Source: Calliopsis andreniformis
Taxonomy: Eukaryota > Arthropoda > Insecta > Hymenoptera > Andrenidae
NCBI RefSeq assembly: GCF_051401765.1
Contig: NW_027480423.1
Span: 15,934,001 to 15,998,000 of the forward strand
DNA length: 64,000 bases
Direction of reading: 5' to 3'
The position numbers and the translations under genes were made by a program. Below are positions 26,501 through 40,164 of the stretch, in pieces. Every line of letters begins with the position of its first letter. Position 1 is the first letter of the stretch. A model generated the notes under the pieces. The model had not been told where the DNA came from. It did not search any database and saw only the letters and a program-made list of their open reading frames with translations.

Positions 26501-28227
26501 CTGGTGGAGTAATGCCTCGCAGTTAAGTCTAGGATGCCCGAAACGCCGAAATGATCATTACCTTCACACTGGTAGCAATTATTCATGCTATACGATGGAA
26601 AAAATGTTGCATTCTTCTTGTATTTCCTGGTTCTGGCTTCGACTTCTAAGGTCCTAGCTATTCGATCTGGTGGAGCAACGTCCAAGAGTGAAGCCTAGGT
26701 TGCCCGGAACGTAGAAATGTCCAGAACTTTCACACTGGTTGCTATTATTCGTTTTATACGATTGAAAAGCTGTTGCATCTTTGTTGTATTTTATGCTTCG
26801 AGCGTTGACTTCTAAGGCCCTAACTATTCCATCTGGTGGAACAACGCCCTAGGGTGAAGCCTAGGTTGCCCGGAACGTAGAAATGACCATAACTTTCACA
26901 TCGGTAGCAATTATTCGTTTTATACGATGGAAAAACTGTTGTATTGATATTGTAATTTATGCTTCTGGCGTTGCCTTCTGAGGCACTAACTATTAGATCT
27001 GGTGGAGCAACGCCCTAGAGTGATGCCGAGGTTGCCCGGAACGTAGAAATGACCATCACTTTCAAACTGGTTGCAATTATTCCGTTTATATGATGGAAAG
27101 ACTGTTGTATTTTTATTGGATTTTATGCTTCGGGCATTGACTTCTAAGGCACTAACTATGAAATCTGTTGTAGCAACGCCCTAGGGTGTAGCCTAGATTG
27201 CCCGGAAAGTAGAAATGACCACAACTTTCATACTGGTTGCTATTATTCGTCTTATACGATGGAAAAACTGTTATATTTATATTGTATTTTATTCTTCTGG
27301 CGGTGCCTTCTTAGGCCCTAAGTGTTCGATCTGGTGGAGCAACGCCCTAGAGTGAAGCCTAGGTTGCCCGGAACGTAGAAATGATCATCACTTTCAAATT
27401 GGTTGCTATTAATCCTTTTATACGATGGAAAAACTGTTGTATTTATATTGCATTTTATGCTTCTGGCGCTGACTTCTAAGGCCGTAGCTATTCGATGTGG
27501 TGGAGCAACGCCCTAGAGTGAAGCCTAGGTTGCCCGGAACGTAGAAATGACCATAACTTTCACACTGGTTGCTATTATTCGTTCTATACGATGGAAAAAC
27601 TGTTATATTTATATTGTATCTCATGCTCCTGGCGTTGACTCCTTAGGCCTTAACAATTCGATCTGGTGGAACAACGCGCTAGAGTGAAGCCTAGGTTGCC
27701 TGGAACGTACAAATGACCATCACTTTCACACAGGTTGCAATTATTCCTGTTATAGGATGGAACGACTGTTGTATTTTTATTGTATTTTACGCTTCGGGCG
27801 TTGACTTCTAAGGCCCTAACTATTCGATCTGGTGGAGCAACGCCCTAGAGTGAAGCCTAGGTTGCCCGGAACGTAGAAATGACCAGAATTTTCACACTGG
27901 ATGCAATTACTCTTTTTATACAATGGAAAAACTGTTGTATCTATATTGTATTTTATGCTTCTGGCGTTGACTTCTAAGGCCGTAGCTATTCGATGTGGTG
28001 GAGCAACGCCGTAGATTGAAGCCTAGGTTGACGGGAACGTAGAAATGACCATATCATTCAAACTGGTTGCAATTATTCCTCTTATACGATGGTAAAACTG
28101 TTGTATTTTTATTGTATTTTATGCTTCTGGCGTTGAATGCTAAGTCCATAGCTATTCGATCTGGTGGAGCAACGCCCTAGAGTGAAGCCTAGGTTGCCCG
28201 GAACGTAGAAATGACCATAATTTTCAC
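23580..28227 (+). repeat. 28-mer HOR, copy 2 (4,648 bp)
   Basis: Tandem copy of 18,932-23,579 carrying the same indels at about 23,778, 23,984 and 25,209. The junction is a hybrid monomer near 23,563-23,595. Its left part, ATAATTTTCACACTGG, belongs to the end of the block; its right part, TTGCTATTATTAGTTTTATACG, belongs to the start. This is the signature of unequal crossing over in register. The match to copy 1 stops near 28,234, where GGTTACTATT replaces GGTTGCTATT. Confidence 0.9.
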
Positions 28228-31200
28228 ACTGGTTACTATTATTCGTTTTATACAATGGAAAAACTGTTCTATTTATTTTGTATTTTATGCTTCGGACATT
28301 GACTTCTAAGGCCCTAACTATTCGAACTGGTTTAGCAACACCCTAGTGTGTAGCCAAGCTGGCTCGCAACGTAGGACATACCATTACCTTCACACTGGTT
28401 GCAATTATTCCTGTTATACGATGGATAAATTGTTGCATCTTTATTGTATTATATGCTTGTGGCGTTGACTTCTAAGGCTCTATCTATTCGATCTGGTGGA
28501 GCAACGCCCCAGAGTGAAGCCTAGGTTGCCCGGAACGTAGAAATGACCATAACATTCACACTGGTTGCAATTATTCGTTTTATACGACGGAAAAGCTGTG
28601 GTATTTATATCGTATTTTACGCTTCGGGCATTGACTTCTAAGGCCCTAACTATTCGATCTGGTTTAGCAACACCCTAGTGTGTAGCCAAGCTGGCTCGGA
28701 ACGTAGGACATACCATTACCTTCACACTGGTTGCAATTATTCCTGTTATACGATGGAAAAACTGTTGCATCTTTATTGTATTTTATGCTTCTGGCGTTGA
28801 CTTCTAAGTCCCTAACTATTCGATCTGGTGGAGCAACGCACTAGAGTGAAGCCTAGGTTGCTCGGAATGTAGAAATGTCCATAACTTTCTCACTGGTTGC
28901 AATAATTCGTTTTATACGATGGAAAAACTGTTGTATTTATTATGTATTTTATGCTTCTGACGTTGTATTTTAAGGCCGTAGCTATTCGATGTGGTGGAGC
29001 AACGCCCTAGAGTGAAGCCTAGGTTGCCCGGAACCTAGAAATGACCATTACTTTCACACTGGTTGCAATTATTCGTTTTATACGATGGAAAAGCTGTTGT
29101 ATTTATATTGTATTTTATGCTTCGGGCGTTGACGTCTAAGGCCCTAGCTATTCAATCGGTTGCAGCAACGACCTAGGGTGGATCCTAGGTTGCCCGGAAA
29201 GTAGAAATGACCATAACCTTCATACTGGTTGCAATTATTCGTTTTATACGATGGAAAAGCTGTTGTATTGATATTGTATTTTATGCTACTGGCGTTGATT
29301 TCTAAGGCACTAACTATTCGATCTGGTGGAGCAACGCCCTAGAGTGATGCCGAGGTTGCCCGGAACGTAGAAATGACCATCACTTTCAAACTGGTTGCAA
29401 TTATTCCGGTTATATGATGGAAAGACTGTTGTATTTTTATTGCATTTTATGCTTCGGGCATTGGCTTCTAAGGCCCTAACTATTCAATCGGTTGGAGCAA
29501 CGCCCTAGGGTGTAGCCTAGGTTGCCCGGAACGTAGAAATGACCACAACTTTTATACTGGTTGCAATTACTCGTTTTATATGATGGAAAAACTGTTGTAT
29601 TTATATTGTATTTTATGCTTCTGGCGTTCACTTCTTAGGCCCTAACTATTCGATATGGTGGAACAACGCCCTAGGGTGAAGCGTAGGTTGCCCGGAACGT
29701 AGAAATGACCATAACTTTTACACTGGTAGCAATTATTCGTTTTATACAATGGAAAAACTGTTCTATTTATTTTGTATTTTATGCTTCGGGCGTTGACTTC
29801 TAAGGCCCTAACTGTTGGATCTGGTGGAGCAACGCCCTAGAGTGAAGCCTAGGTTGCCCGGAACGTAGAAATGACCATAACATTCACACTGATTGCTATT
29901 ATTCGTTCTATACGATGGAAAAACTGTTATATTTATTTTGTATCTTATGCTTCTGGCGGTGACTTCTTAGGCCCTAGCAATTCGATCTGGTGGAACAACG
30001 CCCTAGAGTGAAGCCTAGGTTGCCTGGAACGTACAAATGACAATCACCTTCACACGGGTTGCAATTGTTCCTGTTATAGTGTGGAAAGACTGTTGTATTT
30101 TTATTGTATTTTATGCTTCGGGTGTTGACTTCTAAGGCCCTAACTATTCGATCTGGTGGAGCAACGCCATAGAGAGAAGCCTAGGTTGCCCGGAACGTAG
30201 AAATGACCAGAACTTTCTCACTGGTTGCTATTATTAGTTTTATACGATGGAAAAACTGTTATATTTATATTGTATTTTATGCTTCTGGCGTTTACTTCTT
30301 AGGCCCTATCTATTCGATCTGGTGGAGCAACACCCTACAGTGAAGCCTAGGTTGCCCGGAACGTAGATATGACCATAACCTTCACACAGGTTGCAATTAT
30401 TCGTTTTCTACGATGGAAAAGCTGTTGAATTTAAATTGTATTTCATCCTTCCGGTGTTGACTTCTTAGACCCTAACTCTTCGATCTGGTGGAGCAGCGCT
30501 TCAGAGATAAGTCTAGGATGCCCGAAACGTCGAAATGATCGTTACTTTCGCACTGGTTGCAATTAGTCATGCTATACAATGGAAAAATTGTTGTATTTAT
30601 ACTGTATTTTATGCTTCTGTCGTTGACTTCTAAGGCCGCAGCTATTCGATTTGGTGGAGCAACGCCCTAGAGTGAAGCCTAGGTTTCCCGGAACGTAGAA
30701 ATGCCCATTACTTTCACACTGGTTGCAATTATTAGTTTTATACGATGGAAAAACTGTTCCATTTATTTTGTATTTTATGCTTCGGGCGTTCGGACTTCTA
30801 AGGCCCTATCTATTCAATCTGTTGCAGCAACACCCTAGCGTGAAGCCTAGGTTGCCCGGAAGGTAGAAATAACCACAACTTTCACACTGGTAGCAATTAT
30901 TCTTTTTATAGAATGGAAAAACTGTTCTATTTATTTTGTAGTTTATGCTTCGGGCGTTGACTTCTAAGGCCCTAACTATTCGATCTGGTGGTGCAACGCC
31001 CTAGAGTGAGGCCTAGGTTGCCCGGAACGTAGAAATGACCATAATTTTCACACTGGTTACTATTATTCGTTTTATACAATGGAAAAACTGTTCTATTTAT
31101 TTTGTATTTTATGCTTCGGGCATTGACTTCTAAGGCCCTAACTATTCGATCTGGTTTAGCAACACGCTAGGGCGTAGCCAAGATGGCTCGGAACGTAGGA

Positions 31201-33540
31201 CATACCATTACCTTCACACTGGTTGCAATTATTCCTGTTATACGATGGATAAATTGTTGCATCTTTATTGTATTTTATGCTTGTGGCGTTGACTTCTAAG
31301 GCTCTATCTATTCGATCTGGTGGAGCAACGCCACAGAGTGAAGCCTAGGTTGCCCGGAACGTAGAAATGACCATAACTTTCACACTGGTTGCAATTATTC
31401 GTTTTATACGACGGAAAAGCTGTGGTATTTATATCGTATTTTATGCTTCGGGCATTAACTTCTAAGGCCCTAACTATTCGATCTGGTTTAGCAACACCCT
31501 AGGGTGTAGCCAAGCTGGCTCGGAACATAGGACATAGCATTACCTTCACACTGGTTGCAATTATTCCTGTTATACGATGGAAAAACTGTTGCATCTTTAT
31601 TGTATTGTATGCTTCTGGCGTTGACTGCTAAGTCCCAAACTATTCGATCTGGTGGAGCAACGCACTAGAGTGAAGCCTAGGTTGCTCGGAATGTAGAAAT
31701 GTCCATAACTTTCACACTGGTTGCCATTATACGTTTTATACGATGGAAAAGCTGTTGTATTTTTATTGCATTTTATGCTTCGGGCGTTGACTTCTAAGGC
31801 CCTAACTATTCAACCTGTTGGGCCAACGCCCTAGCGAGAAGCCTAGGTTGCCCGGAAAGTAGAAATGACCATAACTATCGTACTGGTCGCAATTATTCGT
31901 TTTATAGGATGGAAAAGCTGTTGTATTTATATTGTATTTTATGCTTCTGGCGTTAACTTCTTAGGCCCTAACTATTCGATCTGTTGGAACGACGCCCTAG
32001 GGTGAAGCCTAGGTTGCCGGAACGTAGAAATGTCCATAACATTCACACTGGTAGCAATTATTCGTTATATACAATGGAAAAACTGTTCTACTTATTTTGT
32101 ATTTTATGCTTCGGGCGTAGACTTCTATGGCCCTACCTATTCGATCTGGTGGAGCAACACCCTACAGTGAAGCCTATGTTGCCCGGAACGTAGATATGAC
32201 CATAACCTTCACACAGGTTGCAATTATTCGTTTTCTACGATGGAAAAGCTGTTGTATTTAAATTGTATTTTATGCTTCCGGTGTTGACTTCTTAGACCCT
32301 AACTCTTCGATCTGGTGGAGCAACGCCTCAGAGTTAAGTTTAGGATGCCCGAAACGTCGAAATGATCGTTACTTTCGCACTGGTTGCAATTAGTCATGCT
32401 ATGCAATGGAAAAATTGTTGTATTTATACTGTATTTTATGCTTCTGGCGTTGACTTCTAAGGCCGCAGCTATTCGATTTGGTGGAGCAACTCCCTAGAGT
32501 GAAGCCAAGGTTTCCCGGAACGTAGAAATGCCCATTACTTTCACACTGGTTGCAATTATTAGTTTAATACGATGGAAAAACTGTTCTATTTATTTTGTAT
32601 TTTATGCTTCGGGCGTTGACTTCTAAGGCCCTAACTATTCAATCTGTTGGAGCAACGCCCTAGCGTGAAGCCTAGGTTGCCCGGAAAGTAGAAATGACCA
32701 TACCTTTCATACTGGTTGCAATTATTTGTTTTTTACGATGGAAAAGCTGTTGTATTTATACCGTATTTTATGTTTCTGGCGTTGACTTCTTATGCCCTAA
32801 CTATTCCATCTGGTGGAACAACGCCCTAGGGTGAAGCCTGGGTTTCCCGGAACGTAGAAATGACCATAACTTTCACGCCGGTAGCAATTATTCTTTTTAT
32901 AGAATGGAAAAACTGTTCTATTTATTTTGTAGTTTACGCTTCGGGCGTTGACTTCTAAGGCCCTAACTATTCGATCTGGTGGTGCAACGCCCTGGAGTGA
33001 GGCCTAGGTTGCCCGGAACGTAGAAATGACCATAATTTTCACTCTGGATGCAATTACTCTTTTTATACAATGGAAAAACTGTTGTATCTATATTGTATTT
33101 TATGCTTCTGGCGTTGACTTCTAAGGCCGTAGCTATTCGATGTGGTGGAGCAACGCCCTAGATTGAAGCATAGGTTGACGGGAACGTAGACATGACCATA
33201 TCATTCAAACTGGTTGCAATTATTCATGTTATACGATGGAACAGCTGTTGCATTCATATCGTATTTTATGTCTCTGGCGTTGACTTCTTAGGCCCTAACT
33301 ATTCTATCTGGTAGAGCAATGCCATAGGGTGAAACGTAGGTTGCCCAGAACGTAGAAATGACCATTCCTTTCACACTGGTTGCAATTATTCCTCTTATAC
33401 GATGGTAAAACTGTTGTATTTTTATTGTACTTTATGCTTCTGGCGTTGAATGCTAAGTCCATAGCTATTCGATCTGGTGGAGCAACGCCCTAGAGTGAAG
33501 CCTAGGTTGCCCGGAACGTAGAAATGACCATAATTTTCAC
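28228..33540 (+). repeat. 32-mer HOR, copy 1 (5,313 bp)
   Basis: Thirty-two monomers recur at +5,313 bp. The CTTCGGACATTGAC marker lies at 28,292 and 33,605. The extra base over 32 x 166 comes from a CG insertion near 30,791 and a 1-bp loss near 32,016. The right half (about 30,220-33,120) is shared in order with the first part of the 28-mer (18,932 to about 21,710), so the 28-mer and 32-mer are recombinants of a common ancestor block. The left boundary is conventional, since similarity with copy 2 extends back to about 28,070. Confidence 0.85.
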
Positions 33541-36500
33541 ACTGGTTACTATTATTCGTTTTATACAATGGAAAAACTGTTCTATTTATTTTGTATTTTA
33601 TGCTTCGGACATTGACTTCTAAGGCCCTAACTATTCGAACTGGTTTAGCAACACCCTAGTGTGTAGCCAAGCTGGCTCGCAACGCAGGACATACCACTAC
33701 CTTCACACTGGTTGCAATTATTCCTGTTATACGATGGATAAATTGTTGCATCTTTATTGTATTTTATGCTTGTGGCGTTGACTTCTAAGGCTCTATCTAT
33801 TCGATCTGGTGGAGCAACGCCCCAGAGTGAAGCCTAGGTTGCCCGGAACGTAGAAATGACCATAACATTCACACTGGTTGCAATTATTCGTTTTATACGA
33901 CGGAAAAGCTGTGGTATTTATATCGTATTTTATGCTTCGGGCATTGACTTCTAAGGCCCTAACTATTCGATCTGGTTTAGCAACACCCTAGTGTGTAGCC
34001 AAGCTGGCTCGGAACGTAGGACATACCATTACCTTCACACTGGTTGCAATTATTCCTCTTATACGATGGAAAAACTGTTGCATCTTTATTGTATTTTATG
34101 CTTCTGGCGTTGACTTCTAAGTCCCTAACTATTCGATCTGGTGGAGCAACGCACTAGAGTGAAGCCTAGGTTGCTCGGAATGTAGAAATGTCCATAACTT
34201 TCTCACTGGTTGCAATAATTCGTTTTATACGATGGAAAAACTGTTGTATTTATTATGTATTTTATGCTTCTGACGCTGTATTTTAAGGCCGTAGCTATTC
34301 GATGTGGTGGAGCAACGCCCTAGAGTGAAGCCTAGGTTGCCCGGAACCTAGAAATGACCATTACTTTCACACTGGTTGCAATTATTCGTTTTATACGAGG
34401 GAAAAGCTGTTGTATTTATATTGTATTTTATGCTTCGGGCGTTGACGTCTAAGGCCCTAACTATTCAATCGGTTGCAGCAACGCCCTAGGGTGGATCCTA
34501 GGTTGCCCGGAAAGTAGAAATGACCATAACCTTCATGCTGGTTGCAATTATTCGTTTTATACGATGGAAAAGCTGTTGTATTGATATTGTATTTTATGCT
34601 ACTGGCGTTGATTTCTAAGGCACTAACTAATCGATCTGGTGGAGCAACGCCCTAGAGTGATGCCGAGGTTGCCCGGAACGTAGAAATGACCATCACTTTC
34701 AAACTGGTTGCAATTATTCCGGTTATATGATGGAAAGACTGTTGTATTTTTATTGCATTTTATGCTTCGGGCATTGGCTTCTAAGGCCCTAACTATTCAA
34801 TCTGTTGGAGCAACGCCCTAGGGTGTAGCCTAGGTTGCCCGGAACGTAGAAATGACCACAACTTTTATACTGGTTGCAATTACTCGTTTTATATGATGGA
34901 AAAACTGTTGTATTTATATTGTATTTTATGCTTCTGGCGTTCACTTCTTAGGCCCTAACTATTCGATCTGGTGGAACAACGCCCTAGGGTGAAGCGTAGG
35001 TTGCCCGGAACGTAGAAATGACCATAACTTTTACACTGGTAGCAATTATTCGTTTTATACAATGGAAAAACTGTTCTATTTATTTTGTATTTTATGCTTC
35101 GGGCGTTGACTTCTAAGGCCCTAACTGTTGGATCTGGTGGAGCAACGCCCTAGAGTGAAGCCTAGGTTGCCCGGAACGTAGAAATGACCATAACATTCAC
35201 ACTGATTGCTATTATTCGTTCTATACGATGGAAAAACTGTTATATTTATTTTGTATGTTATGCTTCTGGCGGTGACTTCTTAGGCCCTAGCAATTCGATC
35301 TGGTGGAACAACGCCCTAGAGTGAAGCCTAGGTTGCCTGGAACGTACAAATGACAATCACCTTCACACGGGTTGCAATTGTTCCTGTTATAGTGTGGAAA
35401 GACTGTTGTATTTTTATTGTATTTTATGCTTCGGGCGTTGACTTCTAAGGCCCTAACTATTCGATCTGGTGGAGCAACGCCATAGAGTGAAGCCTAGGTT
35501 GCCCGGAACGTAGAAATGACCAGAACTTTCTCACTGGTTGCTATTATTAGTTTTATACGATGGAAAAACTGTTATATTTATATTGTATTTTATGCTTCTG
35601 GCGTTTACTTCTTAGGCCCTATCTATTCGATCTGGTGCAGCAACACCCTACAGTGAAGCCTAGGTTGCCCGGAACGTAGATATGACCATAACCTTCACAC
35701 AGGTTGCAATTATTCGTTTTCTACGATGGAAAAGCTGTTGAATTTAAATTGTATTTCATCCTTCCGGTGTTGACTTCTTAGACCCTAACTCTTCGATCTG
35801 GTGGAGCAGCGCTTCAGAGATAAGTCTAGGATGCCCGAAACGTCGAAATGATCGTTACTTTCGCACTGGTTGCAATTAGTCATGCTATACAATGGAAAAA
35901 TTGTTGTATTTATACTGTATTTTATGCTTCTGTCGTTGACTTCTAAGGCCGCAGCTATTCGATTTGGTGGAGCAACGCCCTAGAGTGAAGCCTAGGTTTC
36001 CCGGAACGTAGAAATGCCCATTACTTTCACACTGGTTGCAATTATTAGTTTTATACGATGGAAAAACTGTTCCATTTATTTTGTATTTTATGCTTCGGGC
36101 GTTGACTTCTAAGGCCCTATCTATTCAATCTGTTGGAGCAACACCCTAGCGTGAAGCCTAGGTTGCCCGGAAAGTAGAAATAACCACAACTTTCACACTG
36201 GTAGCAATTATTCTTTTTATAGAATGGAAAAACTGTTCTATTTATTTTGTAGTTTATGCTTCGGGCGTTGACTTCTAAGGCCCTAACTATTCGATCTGGT
36301 GGTGCAACGCCCTAGAGTGAGGCCTAGGTTGCCCGGAACGTAGAAATGACCATAATTTTCACACTGGTTACTATTATTCGTTTTATACAATGGAAAAACT
36401 GTTCTATTTATTTTGTATTTTATGCTTCGGGCATTGACTTCTAAGGCCCTAACTATTCGATCTGGTTTAGCAACACGCTAGGGTGTAGCCAAGATGGCTC

Positions 36501-37420
36501 GGAACGTAGGACATACCATTACCTTCACACTGGTTGCAATTATTCCTGTTATACGATGGATAAATTGTTGCATCTTTATTGTATTTTATGCTTGTGGCGT
36601 TGACTTCTAAGGCTCTATCTATTCGATCTGGTGGAGCAACGCCACAGAGTGAAGCCTAGGTTGCCCGGAACGTAGAAATGACCATAACTTTCACACTGGT
36701 TGCAATTATTCGTTTTATACGACGGAAAAGCTGTGGTATTTATATCGTATTTTATGCTTCGGGCATTGACTTCTAAGGCCCTAACTATTCGATCTGGTTT
36801 AGCAACACCCTAGGGTGTAGCCAAGCTGGCTCGGAACATAGGACATACCATTACCTTCACACTGGTTGCAATTATTCCTGTTATACGATGGAAAAACTGT
36901 TGCATCTTTATTGTATTGTATGCTTCTGGCGTTGACTGCTAAGACCCAAACTATTCGATCTGGTGGAGCAACGCACTAGAGTGAAGCCTAGGTTGCTCGG
37001 AATGTAGAAATGTCCATAACTTTCACACTGGTTGCAATTATACGTTTTATACGATGGAAAAGCTGTTGTATTTTTATTGCATTTTATGCTTCGGGCGTTG
37101 ACTTCTAAGGCCCTAACTATTCAACCTGTTGGGCCAACGCCCTAGCGAGAAGCCTAGGTTGCCCGGAAAGTAGAAATGACCATAACTATCGTACTGGTCG
37201 CAATTATTCGTTTTATAGGATGGAAAAGCTGTTGTATTTATATTGTATTTTATGCTTCTGGCGTTAACTTCTTAGGCCCTAACTATTCGATCTGTTGGAA
37301 CAACGCCCTAGGGTGAAGCCTAGGTTGCCGGAACGTAGAAATGTCCATAACTTTCACACTGGTAGCAATTATTCGTTATATACAATGGAAAAACTGTTCT
37401 ACTTATTTTGTATTTTATGC
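33541..37420 (+). repeat. 32-mer HOR, copy 2 (partial, about 23 monomers)
   Basis: Follows copy 1 at +5,313, then at +5,311 after about 36,100 because this copy reads GGGCGTTGACTTC and lacks the CG insertion seen at 30,791. The match is lost near 37,420. There copy 1 has GGGCGTAGACTTCTATGG while this copy reads GGGCGTTGACTTCTAAGG and continues with inserted monomers. One monomer here carries the best CENP-B-box-like site in the window (34,384-34,400). Confidence 0.83.
34384..34400 (+). promoter_or_regulatory. CENP-B-box-like site, best copy
   Basis: The CENP-B box core is nTTCGnnnnAnnCGGGn. This site reads ATTCGTTTTATACGAGG and matches eight of the nine fixed positions. The usual monomer (ATTCGTTTTATACGATG, consensus bases 34-50) matches seven, failing only the last two G positions. 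The box was defined in mammals. A binding protein in this organism is not shown, and convergence or chance is possible. Confidence 0.4.
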
Positions 37421-38503
37421 TTCGGGCGTTGACTTCTAAGGCCCTAACTCTTCGATCTGGTGGAGCAACGCCTCAGAGTTAAGTCTGGGATGCCCGAAAC
37501 GTCGAAGTGATCATTACTATCGCACTGGTTGCAATTAGTCATGCTATACGATGGAAAAACTGTTGCATTTTTATTGTATTTACTGCTTCTGGCTTCGACT
37601 TCTAAGGTCGTAGCTGCTCGATCTGTTGGAGCAACTCCCTAGAGTGAAGCCTAGGTTGCCCGGAACGTAGAAACGATCATCACTTTCAAACTGGTTGCAA
37701 TCAATCCATTTATACGATGGAAAAACTGTTGTATTTATATTGCATTTTATGCTTCGGGCGTAGACTTCTATGGCCCTACCTATTCGATCTGGTGGAGCAA
37801 CACCCTACAGTGAAGCCTATGTTGCCCGGAACGTAGATATGACCATAACCTTCACACAGGTTGCAATTATTCGTTTTCTACGATGGAAAAGCTGTTGTAT
37901 TTAAATTGTATTTTATGCTTCCGGTGTTGACTTCTTAGAGCCTAACTCTTCGATCTGGTGGAGCAACGCCTCAGAGTTAAGTTTAGGATGCCCGAAACGT
38001 CGAAATGATCGTTACTTTCGCACTGGTTGCAATTAGTCATGCTATGCAATGGAAAAATTGTTGTATTTATACTGTATTTTATGCTTCTGGCGTTGACTTC
38101 TAAGGCCGCAGCTATTCGATTTGGTGGAGCAACTCCCTAGAGTGAAGCCAAGGTTTCCCGGAACGTAGAAATGCCCATTACCTTCACACTGGTTGCAATT
38201 ATTCCTGTTATACGATGGAAAAACTGTTGCATCTTTATTGTATTGTATGCTTCTGGCGTTGACTGCTAAGTCCCAAACTATTCGATCTGGTGGAGCAACG
38301 CACTAGAGTGAAGCCTAGGTTGCTCGGAATGTAGAAATGTCCATAACTTTCACACTGGTTGCAATTATACGTTTTATACGATGGAAAAGCTGTTGTATTT
38401 TTATTGCATTTTATGCTTCGGGCGTTGACTTCTAAGGCCCTAACTATTCAACCTGTTGGGCCAACGCCCTAGCGAGAAGCCTAGGTTGCCCGGAAAGTAG
38501 AAA
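37421..38503 (+). repeat. Junction segment between the 32-mer and the 10-mer
   Basis: About 6.5 monomers. Two extra monomers (about 37,425-37,750) carry TTAAGTCTGGGATGCCC and CTGCTCGATCTGTTGG variants. From about 37,751 the 32-mer order resumes at an offset of 5,643 bp (two units more than before) through about 38,170. The segment then jumps to the GTTGCATCTTTATTG and CAACCTGTTGGGCCAACG monomer pair also found at about 36,880-37,150, ending at the first 10-mer copy. Confidence 0.7.
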
Positions 38504-40164
38504 TGACCATAACATTCACACCGGTTGCAATTCTTCGTTTTATACGATGGAAAAGCTGTTGTATTATATATTGCATTTTATGCTTCTGGCGTTGACTTCT
38601 TAGGACCTAACTACTCGATCTGGTGGAGTAATGCCTCGCAGTAAAGTCTAGGATGCCCGAAACGCCGAAATGATCATTACCTTCACACTGGTAGCAATTA
38701 TTCATGCTATACGATGGAAAAAATGTTGCATTCTTCTTGTATTTCCTGGTTCTGGCTTCGACTTCTAAGGTCCTAGCTATTCGATCTGGTGGAGCAACGT
38801 CCAAGAGTGAAGCCTAGGTTGCCCGGAACGTAGAAATGTCCAGAACTTTCACACTGGTTGCTATTATTCGTTTTATACGATTGAAAAGCTGTTGCATCTT
38901 TGTTGTATTTTATGCTTCGAGCGTTGACTTCTAAGGCCCTAACTATTCCATCTGGTGGAACAACGCCCTAGGGTGAAGCCTAGGTTGCCCGGAACGTAGA
39001 AATGACCATAACTTTCACATCGGTAGCAATTATTCGTTTTATACGATGGAAAAACTGTTGTATTGATATTGTAATTTATGCTTCTGGCGTTGCCTTCTGA
39101 GGCACTAACTATTAGATCTGGTGGAGCAACGCCCTAGAGTGATGCCGAGGTTGCCCGGAACGTAGAAATGACCATCACTTTCAAACTGGTTGCAATTATT
39201 CCGTTTATATGATGGAAAGACTGTTGTATTTTTATTGCATTTTATGCTTCGGGCATTGACTTCTAAGGCACTAACTATGAAATCTGTTGTAGCAACGCCC
39301 TAGGGTGTAGCCTAGATTGCCCGGAAAGTAGAAATGAACACAACTTTCATACAGGTTGCTATTATTCGTCTTATACGATGGAAAAACTGTTATATTTATA
39401 TTGTATTTTATGCTTCTGGCGGTGCCTTCGTAGGCCCTAAGTGTTCGACCTGGTGGAGCAACGCCCTAGAGTGAAGCCTAGGTTGCCCGGAACGTAGAAA
39501 TGATCATCACTTTCAAATTGGTTGCAATTAATCCTTTTATACGATGGAAAAACTGTTGTATTTATATTGCATTTTATGCTTCTGGCGCTGACTTCTAAGG
39601 CCGTAGCTATTCGATGTGGTGGAGCAACGCCCTAGAGTGAAGCCTAGGTTGCCCGGAACGTAGAAATGCCCATTACTTTCACACTGGTTGCAATTATCAG
39701 TTTTATACGGTGGAAAAACTGTTCTATTTATTTCGTATTTTATGCTTCGGGCGTTGACTTCCAAGGCCCTAACTATTCAATCTGTTGGAGCAACGCCCTA
39801 GGGTGAAGCCTAGGTTGCCCGGAAAGTAGAAATGACCATAACTTTCGTACTGGTCGCAATTATTCGTTTTATAGGATGGAAAAGCTGTTGTATTTATTTT
39901 GTATTTTATGCTTCGGGCATTGACTTCTAAGGCCCTAACTATTCGATCTGGTTTAGCAACACCCTAGGGTGTAGCCAAGCTGGCTCGGAACGTAGGACAT
40001 ACCATTACCTTCACACTGGTTGCAATTATTCGTTTTATACGATGGAAAAACTGTTGTATTTATATTGTATTTTATGCTTGTGGCGCTAACTTCTAGGGCA
40101 CTAACTATTCGATCTGGTGGAGCAGCGCCCTAGGGTGAAGCCTAGGTTGCCCGGAACGTAGAAA
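38504..40164 (+). repeat. 10-mer HOR (type 1), copy 1 (1,661 bp)
   Basis: Ten monomers with openings in this order: AACATTCACACCGG, GATCATTACC, GTCCAGAAC, ATAACTTTCACATCGG, CATCACTTTCAAAC, ACAACTTTCATACAGG, GATCATCACTTTCAAATTGG, GCCCATTACTTTC, TTTCGTACTGGTCGC and GGACATACC. The copy has a private 1-bp insertion (GTATTATATATTGC, about 38,565) and the private variant TTCTTCG at about 38,531. The same monomer order, unamplified and in part, occurs at 10,610-11,900, 15,424-16,398, 21,735-22,880 and 26,383-27,528. Confidence 0.9.
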
